Shown here one piece after another: positions 28,574 to 38,047 of a stretch of 64,000 nt of DNA. The notes under the pieces were generated by a model. That model did no database searches, was not told where the DNA came from, and worked only from the letters and a program-made list of their open reading frames with translations. The first letter of the stretch is position 1, and each line of letters starts with the position of its first letter. The position numbers and the translations under genes were made by a program. The stretch covers positions 2,319,648 through 2,383,647 of the forward strand of contig NZ_CP029822.1 of assembly GCF_003991975.1 (NCBI RefSeq), read 5' to 3'. The DNA is from Entomomonas moraniae (GTDB lineage: Bacteria > Pseudomonadota > Gammaproteobacteria > Pseudomonadales > Pseudomonadaceae).

Positions 28574-31540
28574 TTATTGTTGACTATTTTCATTAATATA
28601 AAGCCCCAACGAAAGCCAAAGCTCCATCACCTTTTTACGTTCATTAGCAAATTGATCAGCCATAACTAGACTAGGCTTATTCTGTAATGCCAATCTATGC
28701 ACGGCTGAACGATACGCTCGATAAGTATCTTGTAACCAAAGAGCATCCTCTGGCGTAATAAGGTGTGTCTCTGCCATCGCATCTAAAATTCTAATATTAT
28801 CGGTATAAACAGACAGTTCAGGGTATTTCCAAGACCATGCAAGCGTAACAAACTGAGTCATGAACTCGATATCAACCATTCCACCTGCATCGTGTTTTAA
28901 GTTAAATAACTGCTCAGCATCAAATGCATTGTCACCTAAGCCTGACTGTGTAACCAACGTGCCCAAATTATCACGCATTTTTTTACGCATATCACTCACT
29001 TCAGCTTGCAACTTCACTAAATCACGCTGTTTACCTAGCACTTCAATACGAATGGCCTCAAAAGCTTCAGCAACCTCTTTGGCACCTGTTAATACTCGTG
29101 CCCTTACTAAGGCTTGATGCTCCCACGTCCACGCTTCTGCTTCTTGATATTTTTGAAAACCTGTCAGACTACTTACTAATAAACCAGCATCGCCTGATGG
29201 CCTTAACCGCATATCCACTTCATACAAAATGCCTGACGTTGTTTGAGTGGTCAGAATATGAATCATACGCTGACCTACACGGGTGAAAAATAATAATCCA
29301 TCTATCGACTTAGCTCCATCGGTTTCTGATTGAGGATCACCATTATGAATAAACACTAAATCAAGGTCAGAATTGTGCCCCATTTCAATACCCCCAACCT
29401 TGCCATACCCCACCACAATATAATCCAACTCACAGGGACTACCATCCAAGCGTTGTGGAACACCATATTTAACCACACACTGACGCCATGCAAGGTGTAA
29501 TACCTCCGTGAGTATGGCCTCAGCTAGCCATGTTAAATAATCACTTACTTTCATTAACGGCAAATTACCTGCAATTTCAGAGGCTGCAACTCTTAATCGA
29601 TGAGCAAGTTTAAAATGGCGTAAAGCCTCCATTTGTTGTTCCAAATCATCTTCAGGAATACGCGCTAAATGTTGACGTAACTCTGCAGCTAGATCTTGGG
29701 CAGGGGGTGGACTATAGAGCCTATCCTCATTTAACAACTCATCTAACAAAATAGGATAATGTGTAATTTGCTCTGCAATCCAAGGACTTGCAGCACAAAG
29801 CAACAACAATCTTTTTAAAGTTTCTGGATTTTCTGTTAATAACACCAAGTACACAGAACGCCTTGCGACTGCTTCAATCAGTGGCAGTACCCTTAAAATA
29901 CTCAACGTAGGTTGCTCTAACTCAGCTGCTGCACTAATCAAGCGCGGCATGAAGACATCTAGCCTTTCACGCCCCTCACGTTGAACGGAGCGTAGACTAG
30001 GGCTACTACGCAAATCCATCAGTTTTGTATATAACTCTTTACTCTCTGTAAAACCTGCCTCATTCAATTGAATACATGAGCTTTCTTCATCCTGTGTTCT
30101 TACCCAAAGCGGCAACCACTCATCCCCCACAGCTCCATTAGACTCTTGCTCTTCTTCCTCAGAGTCAGCAATCACCTGCTTGAAATGCCAATCAATACGC
30201 TCACGATATTGATTTAAAGCTTCATAAAATATATCCCAACTGTCATAGCCCATCATTAGGGCCACTTTTGCTTGATCAAGAGCATTATCAGGCAGCATTT
30301 GTGTTTGTTTATCTGCGAGAGCCTGTATTGCATGCTCAACATAACGTAAAAAGCAATAAATTGACTTTAACTCATCAACAACCGCACAAGGTAAATACCC
30401 CTCACCGGCTAATGTATCTAACACATTTAATAATGGTCGCTGTTGTAAACTTAAATCGCGCCCACCATGAATAAGTTGAAACGCCTGGCCAATAAACTCA
30501 ATTTCTCGAATTCCCCCAGCACCCAGTTTTATATTGTCATCCATTCCCTTGCGTTTAACTTCTTGTTGAATGAGTTGTTTTAATTTGCGCAACGACTCAA
30601 TGGCTGTAAAATCTAAGTAACGGCGGTATACAAAAGGTTTTAAAATCGTTAACAACTCAACACCTGCCTCTGGGTCGCCTGCTACAGCGCGCGCCTTAAT
30701 CATAGCATAGCGCTCCCAGTCACGCCCTTGATCTTGGTAATACTGCTCCATCGCTGCAAAACTATAAACCAAAGGACCACTTGATCCATAAGGTCGTAAA
30801 CGCATATCAACACGAAAGGCAAAGCCATCAGGCGTGATACTATCCAGTGCCCTAATTAATTTTTGACCTAAGCGTGTAAAGAACTCTTGATTATCGACTG
30901 AGCGCTTTGCACCCTCAGTTTCGCCCCCTTCAGGATAAGCAAAAATCAAATCGATATCAGAAGAAAGATTTAACTCTTGTGCCCCCAATTTACCCATTCC
31001 CAAAATGACTAGATGCTGGGGCTGGTTGCTATATCGCCCTATTGGTGTACCTAATACTTTCACTTGCTCGTCATAAAGCCAACGATAGGCTTGATCAATA
31101 CTCGCGTCAGCAAAATTAGAAAGATCATGACAGGTTTCTATTAAATTAGCCTGTCTTGTAATATCCCGCCAAATAATCCGTACTTGCTGACGATTACGTG
31201 CCTTACGTAAACAACTGAGTAATGCTTCTTCCGTCGTAACCGTAGAAACTAATGTCGCTAATTGCTCAGTAATCTCTGTAACACTTAAAGGACGATCTAA
31301 ATCACCACTATTCAATAACTCAACTAATAATTCAGGACAACGCCTAAATTGCTCAACAACAAACTCACTGCACGTCAAAACGCGGGCTAGCTGCGCCTTT
31401 TTCTCTACAGATAAACACTCATAAGTGCCCATTAAGCCTTGCTTTTCTAAAGCCTCTACCAAAACATCAACACCATTTTGAGTTATTGTTTGCAAAGTAT
31501 TGGGGATCTCAATTAAAGCGGGCTTTTTCATTATCAACAT
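28574..31540 (-). CDS. glnE: Bifunctional glutamine synthetase adenylyltransferase/removase
   Basis: This 988-residue enzyme adenylylates and deadenylylates glutamine synthetase in response to PII. Both nucleotidyltransferase domains are intact: LGMGKLGAQELNLSSDIDLIFAY (about 182-204, deadenylylation half) and VGYGKVGGIEMGHNSDLDLVF (about 710, adenylylation half), each followed by its FxRVGQ or FFTRLGQ helix and MRLRPxG segment. Length is full. A second ATG nine nt downstream (28574-31531) has a better-placed upstream GGA and may be the true start. The gene lies between waaF and the von Willebrand protein. Confidence 0.95.
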   Translation of the reverse strand: MLIMKKPALIEIPNTLQTITQNGVDVLVEALEKQGLMGTYECLSVEKKAQLARVLTCSEFVVEQFRRCPELLVELLNSGDLDRPLSVTEITEQLATLVSTVTTEEALLSCLRKARNRQQVRIIWRDITRQANLIETCHDLSNFADASIDQAYRWLYDEQVKVLGTPIGRYSNQPQHLVILGMGKLGAQELNLSSDIDLIFAYPEGGETEGAKRSVDNQEFFTRLGQKLIRALDSITPDGFAFRVDMRLRPYGSSGPLVYSFAAMEQYYQDQGRDWERYAMIKARAVAGDPEAGVELLTILKPFVYRRYLDFTAIESLRKLKQLIQQEVKRKGMDDNIKLGAGGIREIEFIGQAFQLIHGGRDLSLQQRPLLNVLDTLAGEGYLPCAVVDELKSIYCFLRYVEHAIQALADKQTQMLPDNALDQAKVALMMGYDSWDIFYEALNQYRERIDWHFKQVIADSEEEEQESNGAVGDEWLPLWVRTQDEESSCIQLNEAGFTESKELYTKLMDLRSSPSLRSVQREGRERLDVFMPRLISAAAELEQPTLSILRVLPLIEAVARRSVYLVLLTENPETLKRLLLLCAASPWIAEQITHYPILLDELLNEDRLYSPPPAQDLAAELRQHLARIPEDDLEQQMEALRHFKLAHRLRVAASEIAGNLPLMKVSDYLTWLAEAILTEVLHLAWRQCVVKYGVPQRLDGSPCELDYIVVGYGKVGGIEMGHNSDLDLVFIHNGDPQSETDGAKSIDGLLFFTRVGQRMIHILTTQTTSGILYEVDMRLRPSGDAGLLVSSLTGFQKYQEAEAWTWEHQALVRARVLTGAKEVAEAFEAIRIEVLGKQRDLVKLQAEVSDMRKKMRDNLGTLVTQSGLGDNAFDAEQLFNLKHDAGGMVDIEFMTQFVTLAWSWKYPELSVYTDNIRILDAMAETHLITPEDALWLQDTYRAYRSAVHRLALQNKPSLVMADQFANERKKVMELWLSLGLYINENSQQ

Positions 31541-31648
31541 CCAATTAATAGCAACTATTATAAAAGGTAAACATTGCGCAAAATAATACTACTAATAAAG
31601 CAAAAACCCCACAAAACATCTTAATTTTTATTATTAAAAGGGGTAACA

Positions 31649-31680
31649 ATTGGGAGCAAATATCCTTATTTGCTCCCAAT
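31649..31680 (-). terminator. Terminator of the von Willebrand A gene
   Basis: ATTGGGAGCAAAT and ATTTGCTCCCAAT form a perfect 13-bp stem with a 6-nt loop, directly after the stop of the minus-strand gene at 31687. On that strand it is followed by TGTTACCCCTTTT. It is the strongest hairpin in this half of the window. Confidence 0.8.
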
Positions 31681-31686
31681 AATAAA

Positions 31687-33258
31687 TCATTGACTACGTG
31701 TTAACGACCCCGTTAACTTGACCAGTTTTACAAACTCCCCACGATAACCGTTAGGATCTTCTCCTTTAGCATTATTTGCCCATTGAGCAATTTGCTCATA
31801 CGACGTTTTAGCCAGTGCAGGATTATTTCTTAATTTTTGACCGAAAGCTGCTACAGCGCTAACAAATCTTGTTTCAATACTCGCTTTATCAAACTGACTA
31901 ACTGGAGCTTTCTTTTCAATGGGTAACGAAACAAGTTGGCTACTCTCTCCATTAGGCATTTTCCATCTTAATTTAAGATAAGCTAACTCATTATCATAGT
32001 CATTAGACTTCATTTGCTCTTTCTTTTGGTAGCGTAAAGCATCGACACTGGCTTTGCCCCCTACCAATGTTAGCTCATACAATACGGTAACTCGTTTACC
32101 AGCACCAATATCGCCTGCATCAATATTATCATTATTAAAATCCTCTGCGGCTAATTGGCGTTTTTCATAACCCAGCTGACGATACTCTAGCACTTGGTCT
32201 TTATTAAACTCAATTTGTGCTTTAGCATCTTTAGCGACTGTTACCAAAGTTGCTCTCATTTCTTCTTGTAGCACCTTTTGAGCCTCAGAAAGACTATCTA
32301 TATAGCTATAATTACCATTGCCTACGTTAGCAATTTGAACCATCATCGCTTCATTATAATTATTATCGCCAAAACCCAAGGTAGAGAGTGTAATTCCCTT
32401 ATCACGTGCACGGCTTACAAATGACTTTAGCTCTTCAACATTGCTTATTCCCACATTAAAATCACCATCGGTAGCTAAGAGAATACGATTAACTCCATTG
32501 TCAATTTTACCCTGTTCAGCCATCTGATAAGCTAATTTAAGCCCCTCACCACCCGCTGTTGCTCCACCCGTGGATAACTTATCTAAGGCATTTATAATTT
32601 TCGCTTTCTCTTTACCTGAGGTTGGTTCTAGCACTATCTCTGTACCATCGGCATAAGTCACCAGAGAAACTTTGTCTTCTGGCCGTAACTCTTTAACCAA
32701 CAACTTAAGGGAAGACTTCAAAAGATCTAATCGTTCAGGACCTAACATAGAACCAGAAATATCCACCAAGAAAACCAAGTTAGCCGGAGGGATTTCCGTT
32801 GTTTTTAAATCATCCGCTTTAACATTAACGCGTAACAACACTTTATTACTATCCCACGGACTAGTTGTCACTTCATAACTAGCATTGAATGGTGAGTTTT
32901 TTAATTGTTTAAGAGACTCTTTACTGGCAGGTGGAAAATAATTTATAAACTCTTCAACCCGTACCGCATCAGGAGGAGGAACTTCGCCGTGAGAAATAAA
33001 ACGTCGTACATTGGCATAACTCCCCGTATCCATATCCAGACCAAAAGTACTAACTGGTGTTTTTTCAACGGACTGAATAGGGTTGTCAGTATAATTCTTA
33101 TACTGTGCTGTATCTACTTCTTGTAGCGCATACACACTCTCATAACCAGATATTGCATACTTACCCATGTTTGGGTTATTAACACCACAGGCAGCTAATA
33201 ACATGACGGTACAAATACCTGTAACGCTAAGACAAACTTTTAGCTTACTTCTTAACAT
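31687..33258 (-). CDS. YfbK-like von Willebrand factor A lipoprotein
   Basis: This 523-residue protein has a lipoprotein signal peptide (lipobox LLAACG, Cys at about 24). An N-terminal vWA-associated region contains TFGLDMDTGSYANVRRFI and PPPDAVRVEEFINYFP. The vWA domain has the metal site DISGSM at about 168, and the C-terminal region matches the DUF3520 type. This is the YfbK family, exported lipoproteins of unknown function found in many proteobacteria. It stands as a single gene with its own terminator. Confidence 0.88.
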   Translation of the reverse strand: MLRSKLKVCLSVTGICTVMLLAACGVNNPNMGKYAISGYESVYALQEVDTAQYKNYTDNPIQSVEKTPVSTFGLDMDTGSYANVRRFISHGEVPPPDAVRVEEFINYFPPASKESLKQLKNSPFNASYEVTTSPWDSNKVLLRVNVKADDLKTTEIPPANLVFLVDISGSMLGPERLDLLKSSLKLLVKELRPEDKVSLVTYADGTEIVLEPTSGKEKAKIINALDKLSTGGATAGGEGLKLAYQMAEQGKIDNGVNRILLATDGDFNVGISNVEELKSFVSRARDKGITLSTLGFGDNNYNEAMMVQIANVGNGNYSYIDSLSEAQKVLQEEMRATLVTVAKDAKAQIEFNKDQVLEYRQLGYEKRQLAAEDFNNDNIDAGDIGAGKRVTVLYELTLVGGKASVDALRYQKKEQMKSNDYDNELAYLKLRWKMPNGESSQLVSLPIEKKAPVSQFDKASIETRFVSAVAAFGQKLRNNPALAKTSYEQIAQWANNAKGEDPNGYRGEFVKLVKLTGSLTRSQ

Positions 33259-33452
33259 ACAACTTCCTTTAACGTTATTCCATATACTAGCTAAAATAGC
33301 GATAAAGATAACAAATGTAAATATATGAATATAAATTTAATAAATCAAATAAATACAACAAGATACAATAGCATATACTATTAAACATAAATTAAACAAC
33401 GAAATAGTAGACATTGCACCACGGTTATCAGTATCATTACCCACTCTTTTAT

Positions 33453-33529
33453 GCACCCGTAGCTCAGCTGGATAGAGTACTGCCCTCCGAAGGCAGGGGT
33501 CGTGGGTTCGACTCCCGCCGGGTGCGCCA
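33453..33529 (+). tRNA. tRNA-Arg (anticodon CCG)
   Basis: The 77-nt cloverleaf closes well: acceptor GCACCCG with CGGGTGC, anticodon stem CTGCC with GGCAG around the loop CTCCGAA (anticodon CCG at 33487-33489), T arm GTGGGTTCGACTCCCGC, discriminator G and an encoded CCA. Decayed reading frames begin right after its 3' end, as often happens where islands have used a tRNA gene as target. Confidence 0.97.
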
Positions 33530-33531
33530 TA

Positions 33532-33861
33532 TATGAAGATGTATTCTCCAAATCTTGCTAGGATACCAATAAAGAAGAAATTTTTGATGGCAGCAGTAAA
33601 TATGTATGTCTCTATCCCCACAAGACAATATTAGACACTTACTCCAAAATAAAAATGATGGATGATGGCAAATTCATGAAGAAAGAATTACCAATAACCA
33701 ATATCCATTTTTTTGTACAAAACACCAAAGTAACATATCACTGAATACAATCTAACGTACTAAAACTTACTATTGCTCATAAGTCAGAAACTACAACCTA
33801 TCTGTTTAAAGAAACACAAGATGGTATCAGTCCAATTAAAAATATAGAGACTGGATATTAA
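33532..33861 (+). pseudogene. Decayed reading frame with two in-frame stops
   Basis: One frame runs protein-like from the tRNA-Arg end to a TAA at 33859-33861 but is broken by TAG at 33559-33561 and TGA at 33742-33744. Between the stops it reads DTNKEEIFDGSSKYVC and onward; after the TGA it reads TTTYLFKETQDGISPIKN. No start codon precedes it, so the 5' end seems lost at the tRNA. I do not recognise the family. The call rests on continuity of a plausible sequence across the stops. Confidence 0.5.
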
Positions 33862-33866
33862 ATAAC

Positions 33867-34259
33867 ATGCTCAAAATAATTTTCATATTTATTTTTTTCA
33901 TTTACTCCCTCAAACTATTTTAGCTAAGGGATTTAATACACAAAGTTACTCTATTCACAGAAAAAGATAATCACATCATAAACCACCTGTTCATCTACAA
34001 AGAAGAGCATAATCCTGAAGAGTTTACTGTAAAATATCAGTATTATTTTATTGGCCCATCTTTAGTTCTTTCAACCTTAGAGGTTTCTACAATGGAAGAA
34101 GGCACTATACTTGATGTGTGGAATAATTATAAGATTGATAAGGATAGTAAAATCCTGTTGATAGAGTCAATAACATGCGATAACTCTAAAAGTGGAAGAA
34201 ATACATGCCATAATGAACTTTCTACTTTAAAAGACTACATATTACTTTTTAAAACTTAA
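33867..34259 (+). pseudogene. Secreted-protein gene broken by an early TAG
   Basis: The frame starts ATG CTC AAA with a hydrophobic signal-like segment (LKIIFIFIFFIYSLKLF). It meets a TAG after 18 codons and then continues in the same frame for over 110 codons to TAA at 34257-34259, with protein-like text such as DNHIINHLFIYKEEHN and LDVWNNYKIDKDSKILL. The full frame is 131 codons. It starts 5 nt after the previous decayed frame and 13 nt before the intact small secreted protein, so the three were probably one operon. Confidence 0.6.
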
Positions 34260-34272
34260 CAATGAGAAAACT

Positions 34273-34596
34273 ATGATGATAAAAAGGTTGGCTTTAATCT
34301 CTATAATGCTTGTAATTTCACAAGGTATTTATGCTGGAGAGAAATACCCCCAAGATGTGTCTCAATTTATCGAAAAAAGAGACCAATGTGACTATCTGAG
34401 TGGCGAGATATCAGGAGAACCAGAGATTGATAATGCTAGAAACCTAAATGAACAACTCGATAAGTATTGTAAAGGAACAGATCAGTTATTAACCACATTA
34501 AAACTTAAATATAAAGAAAATAAATCTATTCTAAAAAAACTAGATACCTATGAGTTGATAGAATGCACAAATAACTGCAGTAATGATTTAGAATAA
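34273..34596 (+). CDS. Small secreted protein, 107 residues
   Basis: I do not recognise the family. A signal peptide (IKRLALISIMLVISQGIYAG) is followed by a charged, mostly helical mature protein. It has four to five Cys (RDQCDYLSG, DKYCKGTD and the C-terminal IECTNNCSND), suggesting disulfide bonds in the periplasm. It is the only intact member of a three-frame set after tRNA-Arg. It could be a periplasmic inhibitor or immunity-like protein, but that is a guess. Confidence 0.6.
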   Translation: MMIKRLALISIMLVISQGIYAGEKYPQDVSQFIEKRDQCDYLSGEISGEPEIDNARNLNEQLDKYCKGTDQLLTTLKLKYKENKSILKKLDTYELIECTNNCSNDLE

Positions 34597-34625
34597 GCAA
34601 CAGCAATATAGCTTTTCCATTTCAA

Positions 34626-35138
34626 ATGTCGATATTAAAAAATCACATAAAAGCTTATTGGTTTACAGGGCTCTCAGGCGTTGGTAAAACCACATTAGCT
34701 TATGCCTTATCAAAAATATTATGGAACCATAATACGGCGAATAAAGTCTTAGATGGTGATGAGTTACGAAAAACGATCAGTGTCGATTTAGGTTTTTCAA
34801 AAGCTGATCGCGATACTCATGTTACACGTGTTACTGAGTTAGCTTATGAGTTACAACAGCAAGGTATTATTCCTATTATCAGTTTAATTAGCCCTTATGC
34901 AAAAATGCGAACACACGCTATTAAAAAATTAACTGCATTAGAAATCTATCTTGAAGCCCCTTTAGATATTCTTCAACAACGCGATACAAAAGGACTGTAT
35001 GCAAAAGCACTACAAGGAGAAATAAAGCTAACGGGGTTAGGAGATCCTTATGAGGTACCAACTAACCCTAATGTATGGCTACGAACAGATATATTATCGG
35101 TTAATGAATGTATAAATAAAATATTATATCAGCTGTAA
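34626..35138 (+). CDS. Adenylylsulfate kinase-like protein (CysC family)
   Basis: This 170-residue P-loop kinase has Walker A FTGLSGVGKTTLA (about 13-25), VLDGDELRKTISVDLGFSKADRDTHVTRV, ISLISPYAKMR and the lid TKGLYAKALQGEIKLTGLGDPYEVP, all typical of APS kinase. That enzyme phosphorylates APS to PAPS. No cysD, cysN or cysH lies near, so it may act on APS made elsewhere or on another small molecule. It lies 66 nt upstream of the STM4015-4011 cluster on the same strand and may belong to it. Confidence 0.85.
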   Translation: MSILKNHIKAYWFTGLSGVGKTTLAYALSKILWNHNTANKVLDGDELRKTISVDLGFSKADRDTHVTRVTELAYELQQQGIIPIISLISPYAKMRTHAIKKLTALEIYLEAPLDILQQRDTKGLYAKALQGEIKLTGLGDPYEVPTNPNVWLRTDILSVNECINKILYQL

Positions 35139-35204
35139 TTTCATCCGTTATGACATAAAATACAGTTAGGATTATATACATTATTATCAACAAGGGGATT
35201 AACG

Positions 35205-36134
35205 ATGATAAGTAGTCATTTAGAAAGTTTTGCAGGCTATGCCGTTAAATCGTGGGGAATAGGCGATAAATTAGAGAACTTAGAAAAGACTATTTATCGC
35301 ATAGCGGTTGATTATGATGATGACATAACATGGGCTGATAAGTTTAATGCTTATCTCGCACAACCAAATGCAGGGCAAACACGCGGCATTGTATTAGGTA
35401 TGTATTCTGATGAGATGTTTGAGGAATCAAGCGCAAGTACCCTTGAGCTATTAATTAATGCAAAAGATAAACTACCTTTACTAGATACAATCTTTGTGAA
35501 TGATGTTATCAGCGAAGAGAATGAAATTTCATGGATTATTAATGCCGATAATGCGCCCCTTATTCATGCTTTTCCAAAACTTAAGCACTTTGGCACACGC
35601 GGTGGGAATGAGCTAAGCTTTAACAACTTAAATGCCCCCTTATTAGAAACATTAATAGTGCAATCAGGCGGGCTTGATAGTAGCACGATCATTGATATTG
35701 CCAATGCCAACTTACCTAATCTAAAGCATTTAGAAATTTATCTTGGAACAGATGACTATGGTTTTTCTGGTTCAGTCAATGACTTAGCTCCTATCTTGCA
35801 AGATCGTTTTAACCAATTAACTTATTTAGGGTTAAAAAACTGTGAAATACAAGATGACATCGCCATTGCCGTAGCCAATGCCCCTGTCACTGCACATTTA
35901 AAAACATTAGATTTATCCCTCGGTGTTTTAACCGATAAAGGTGGCCAAGCGTTGTTAGAGTCAACGAAGGTGAATAACTTAATGTTTTTAGATTTAAACT
36001 ATAACTATTTTTCTGAAAATATGGCTGAACAATTAGAAGCGTTTGCTAAGAGTAAAGGTTTTAAAATTGACGTCTCTTCTGATGCAGATTATGACGAAGA
36101 TGACGACTGGCGCTATGTTTGTATTGGAGAATAA
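35205..36134 (+). CDS. STM4015 family leucine-rich-repeat-like protein
   Basis: This 309-residue cytoplasmic protein has degenerate leucine-rich repeats from about 120 to 290 (for example LETLIVQSGGLD, LKHLEIYL, LTYLGLKNCEI, LKTLDLSLGVLTDKG and LMFLDLNYNYFS). It has an acidic Asp/Glu-rich C terminus. I recognise it as the STM4015 family from its order with the next four genes. AFPKLKHFGTRGGNELSF is the most conserved-looking block. Role unknown; LRR proteins usually bind other proteins. It overlaps the next gene by 20 nt. It has a good AAGGGGATT ribosome binding site. Confidence 0.8.
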   Translation: MISSHLESFAGYAVKSWGIGDKLENLEKTIYRIAVDYDDDITWADKFNAYLAQPNAGQTRGIVLGMYSDEMFEESSASTLELLINAKDKLPLLDTIFVNDVISEENEISWIINADNAPLIHAFPKLKHFGTRGGNELSFNNLNAPLLETLIVQSGGLDSSTIIDIANANLPNLKHLEIYLGTDDYGFSGSVNDLAPILQDRFNQLTYLGLKNCEIQDDIAIAVANAPVTAHLKTLDLSLGVLTDKGGQALLESTKVNNLMFLDLNYNYFSENMAEQLEAFAKSKGFKIDVSSDADYDEDDDWRYVCIGE

Positions 36135-37272
36135 CCCCAAACAGGTGGTGCTAATCGCACCACCTAACAGCCGCAGAGTTAACGCTTTTCAACAAGCATT
36201 GCAAGACATTGACTGGCCCATTGCAAAAATCATTTCTTTTCACGATATTGTAAAACATCCCAACCTATTAATAGATTGTATTGAACAAGGTGATATTGTT
36301 CGCTTAGAAACCTCTGGCGAATGCTCAGAAACAGAACGATTATTGCTACAACTGGGCGAGTCTGTTGTGGCTAACAATCTCGTAATAGATAACTTGCAAT
36401 TAGAACAAGGTGAAATAATTCCCTCCAACCAATGGTATGCAGGGCTAAGTCTCTTTTTTAGGCACGTACAGCAAATATTACAACAAGCCCAACCTCATTA
36501 CCGTATGTTTGATGTGAGCGAAGGATTGGTGTTTTTTGATAAAAGAAAAACATCAATACATTGGCAGCAACAAGGGCTACCAACCCCCGAAATAATAACA
36601 AACCACATAGAAAGTTTTGAACAGCTTATTGATACGCTAACAAAGCAAAAAACATCTCGGGTGTTTATAAAGCTTGCACATGGCAGTGCTGCCAGTGGCA
36701 CTATAGCATTATCCGTGACAGACAAAAAAATTCATGCAGTAACAACCATTGAGCTGTTACAACAAACAGGACAAATACATTTTTATAATACCCGTCGATT
36801 AAAGCAGTATACTGACAGACAGACTATTGCAATGATGTTTAATCAACTACTTAAATACCATGATTTACAAATAGAGGCATGGATACCTAAAGCCAGCTAT
36901 CAGGGTAAAATCTTTGATGTTCGAATTGTGGTCATTAATGGTCAAGCACAACACATATTAATTCGGTTAGGAAAGCGCGCCATGACAAATTTACACCTAG
37001 AAAATGGACGTGGTGATCTTGAGCAAGTTAAAACTTATTTAGGTGATCATTGGGCTACAATTCCTAAATTAGCAGAGCAAGCCATGTTAGCCTTTCCTAA
37101 TAGTTTATATGCAGGGCTCGATGTATTAGTAACACCCCATCAGCACAAAGCTTATTTGTTAGAGGCCAATACTTTTGGTGATTTTCATCCTAACACTTAT
37201 TGGCAAGGACTAAACACTTATCAAGCTGAGCTTCTAGCACTTTTAAAGAGAAATAAATTAATAGATGATTAA
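36115..37272 (+). CDS. STM4014 family ATP-grasp protein
   Basis: This protein of about 385 residues has an ATP-grasp-like C-terminal half: a Gly/Ala-rich nucleotide loop VFIKLAHGSAASGTIAL (about 181-197), IFDVRIVVINGQAQHILIRLG, and the metal-binding end ALLEAN-like YLLEANTFGDFHPN. ATP-grasp enzymes ligate carboxylates to amines or thiols through acyl phosphates. The frame is open further upstream (to 36043); I chose the ATG at 36115 because earlier starts lie deep in the preceding gene, but 36100 is also possible. It overlaps STM4013 by 8 nt. Confidence 0.8.
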   Translation: MFVLENNPKQVVLIAPPNSRRVNAFQQALQDIDWPIAKIISFHDIVKHPNLLIDCIEQGDIVRLETSGECSETERLLLQLGESVVANNLVIDNLQLEQGEIIPSNQWYAGLSLFFRHVQQILQQAQPHYRMFDVSEGLVFFDKRKTSIHWQQQGLPTPEIITNHIESFEQLIDTLTKQKTSRVFIKLAHGSAASGTIALSVTDKKIHAVTTIELLQQTGQIHFYNTRRLKQYTDRQTIAMMFNQLLKYHDLQIEAWIPKASYQGKIFDVRIVVINGQAQHILIRLGKRAMTNLHLENGRGDLEQVKTYLGDHWATIPKLAEQAMLAFPNSLYAGLDVLVTPHQHKAYLLEANTFGDFHPNTYWQGLNTYQAELLALLKRNKLIDD

Positions 37273-38047
37273 CGCGAAGCAACTCATTAAAAACCGAGCT
37301 AATATACTCCTCATCACCTTCGACAGCTTGCGTTATGACGTACTGGCTAAAGCGCATATGCCAGAATTAAATACATGGGTTCCGAAATGGGAAGCAAGGC
37401 ACTCGCCAGCCACTTTTACCTATGCATCACACCATGCATTTTTTAGCGGCTTTTTGCCAACACCTATTGATAACCCCACAGCACCAAGACTTTTTGCTGC
37501 TTCTTTTGTCGGCTCTACTACAACCAAACCCAACACCTTTACGTTTGCTGAAAGTACACTGCCTAAAGCGTTGGCTAATCTAGGCTATCAAACCTGTTGT
37601 ATCGGTGGTGTAGGCTTTTTTAATAAAGAGTCTGAACTCGGTAGTGTACTGCCTAACCTATTTCAACAAGCTTATTGGAGTCGAGAAATGGGCGTTACCG
37701 GTGTAAACTCCACAGAACTACAAGTAGAACAGGCAATAGCCTTTTTACAACAAGACACACAACCAAAACTGTTATTTATTAATGTTTCAGCAACCCACCA
37801 ACCGACCACAATTTTTCATCCAAACCAACAAACAGAATCAATGGCTACACAACAAGCCGCACTCGAATATGCACAATGCCATATAGCACGATTACTAAAA
37901 GCACAAACAGAGTGCGGTAATGCTTTGGTTGTTTTAACCTCAGACCACGGTGAAGCGTTTGGTGAGGACGGTTACCATGGACATCGTTTAGCCCATGAGA
38001 CTGTATTAACAGTACCTTATGCTGAATTTATTTTGGAATCTGTATGA
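37265..38047 (+). CDS. STM4013 family hydrolase, alkaline phosphatase/sulfatase fold
   Basis: The 260-residue protein shows the alkaline-phosphatase-superfamily metal site: NILLITFDSLRYDVL at the N terminus (first metal Asp) and VVLTSDHGEAFGEDGYHGH near 220-235 (second metal Asp-His and a further His). SPATFTYASHHAFFSGFLP carries the likely Thr or Ser nucleophile in place of the formylglycine Cys of true sulfatases. It is short for a sulfatase (usually over 400 residues). It overlaps both neighbours (8 and 4 nt), showing tight coupling in the cluster. Confidence 0.82.
   Translation: MINAKQLIKNRANILLITFDSLRYDVLAKAHMPELNTWVPKWEARHSPATFTYASHHAFFSGFLPTPIDNPTAPRLFAASFVGSTTTKPNTFTFAESTLPKALANLGYQTCCIGGVGFFNKESELGSVLPNLFQQAYWSREMGVTGVNSTELQVEQAIAFLQQDTQPKLLFINVSATHQPTTIFHPNQQTESMATQQAALEYAQCHIARLLKAQTECGNALVVLTSDHGEAFGEDGYHGHRLAHETVLTVPYAEFILESV

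Noticed and set aside
33337-33621. 94-codon minus-strand frame containing [21 protein letters not shown]
   Set aside because: It is the antisense of tRNA-Arg; this text is a well-known artefact of tRNA genes.
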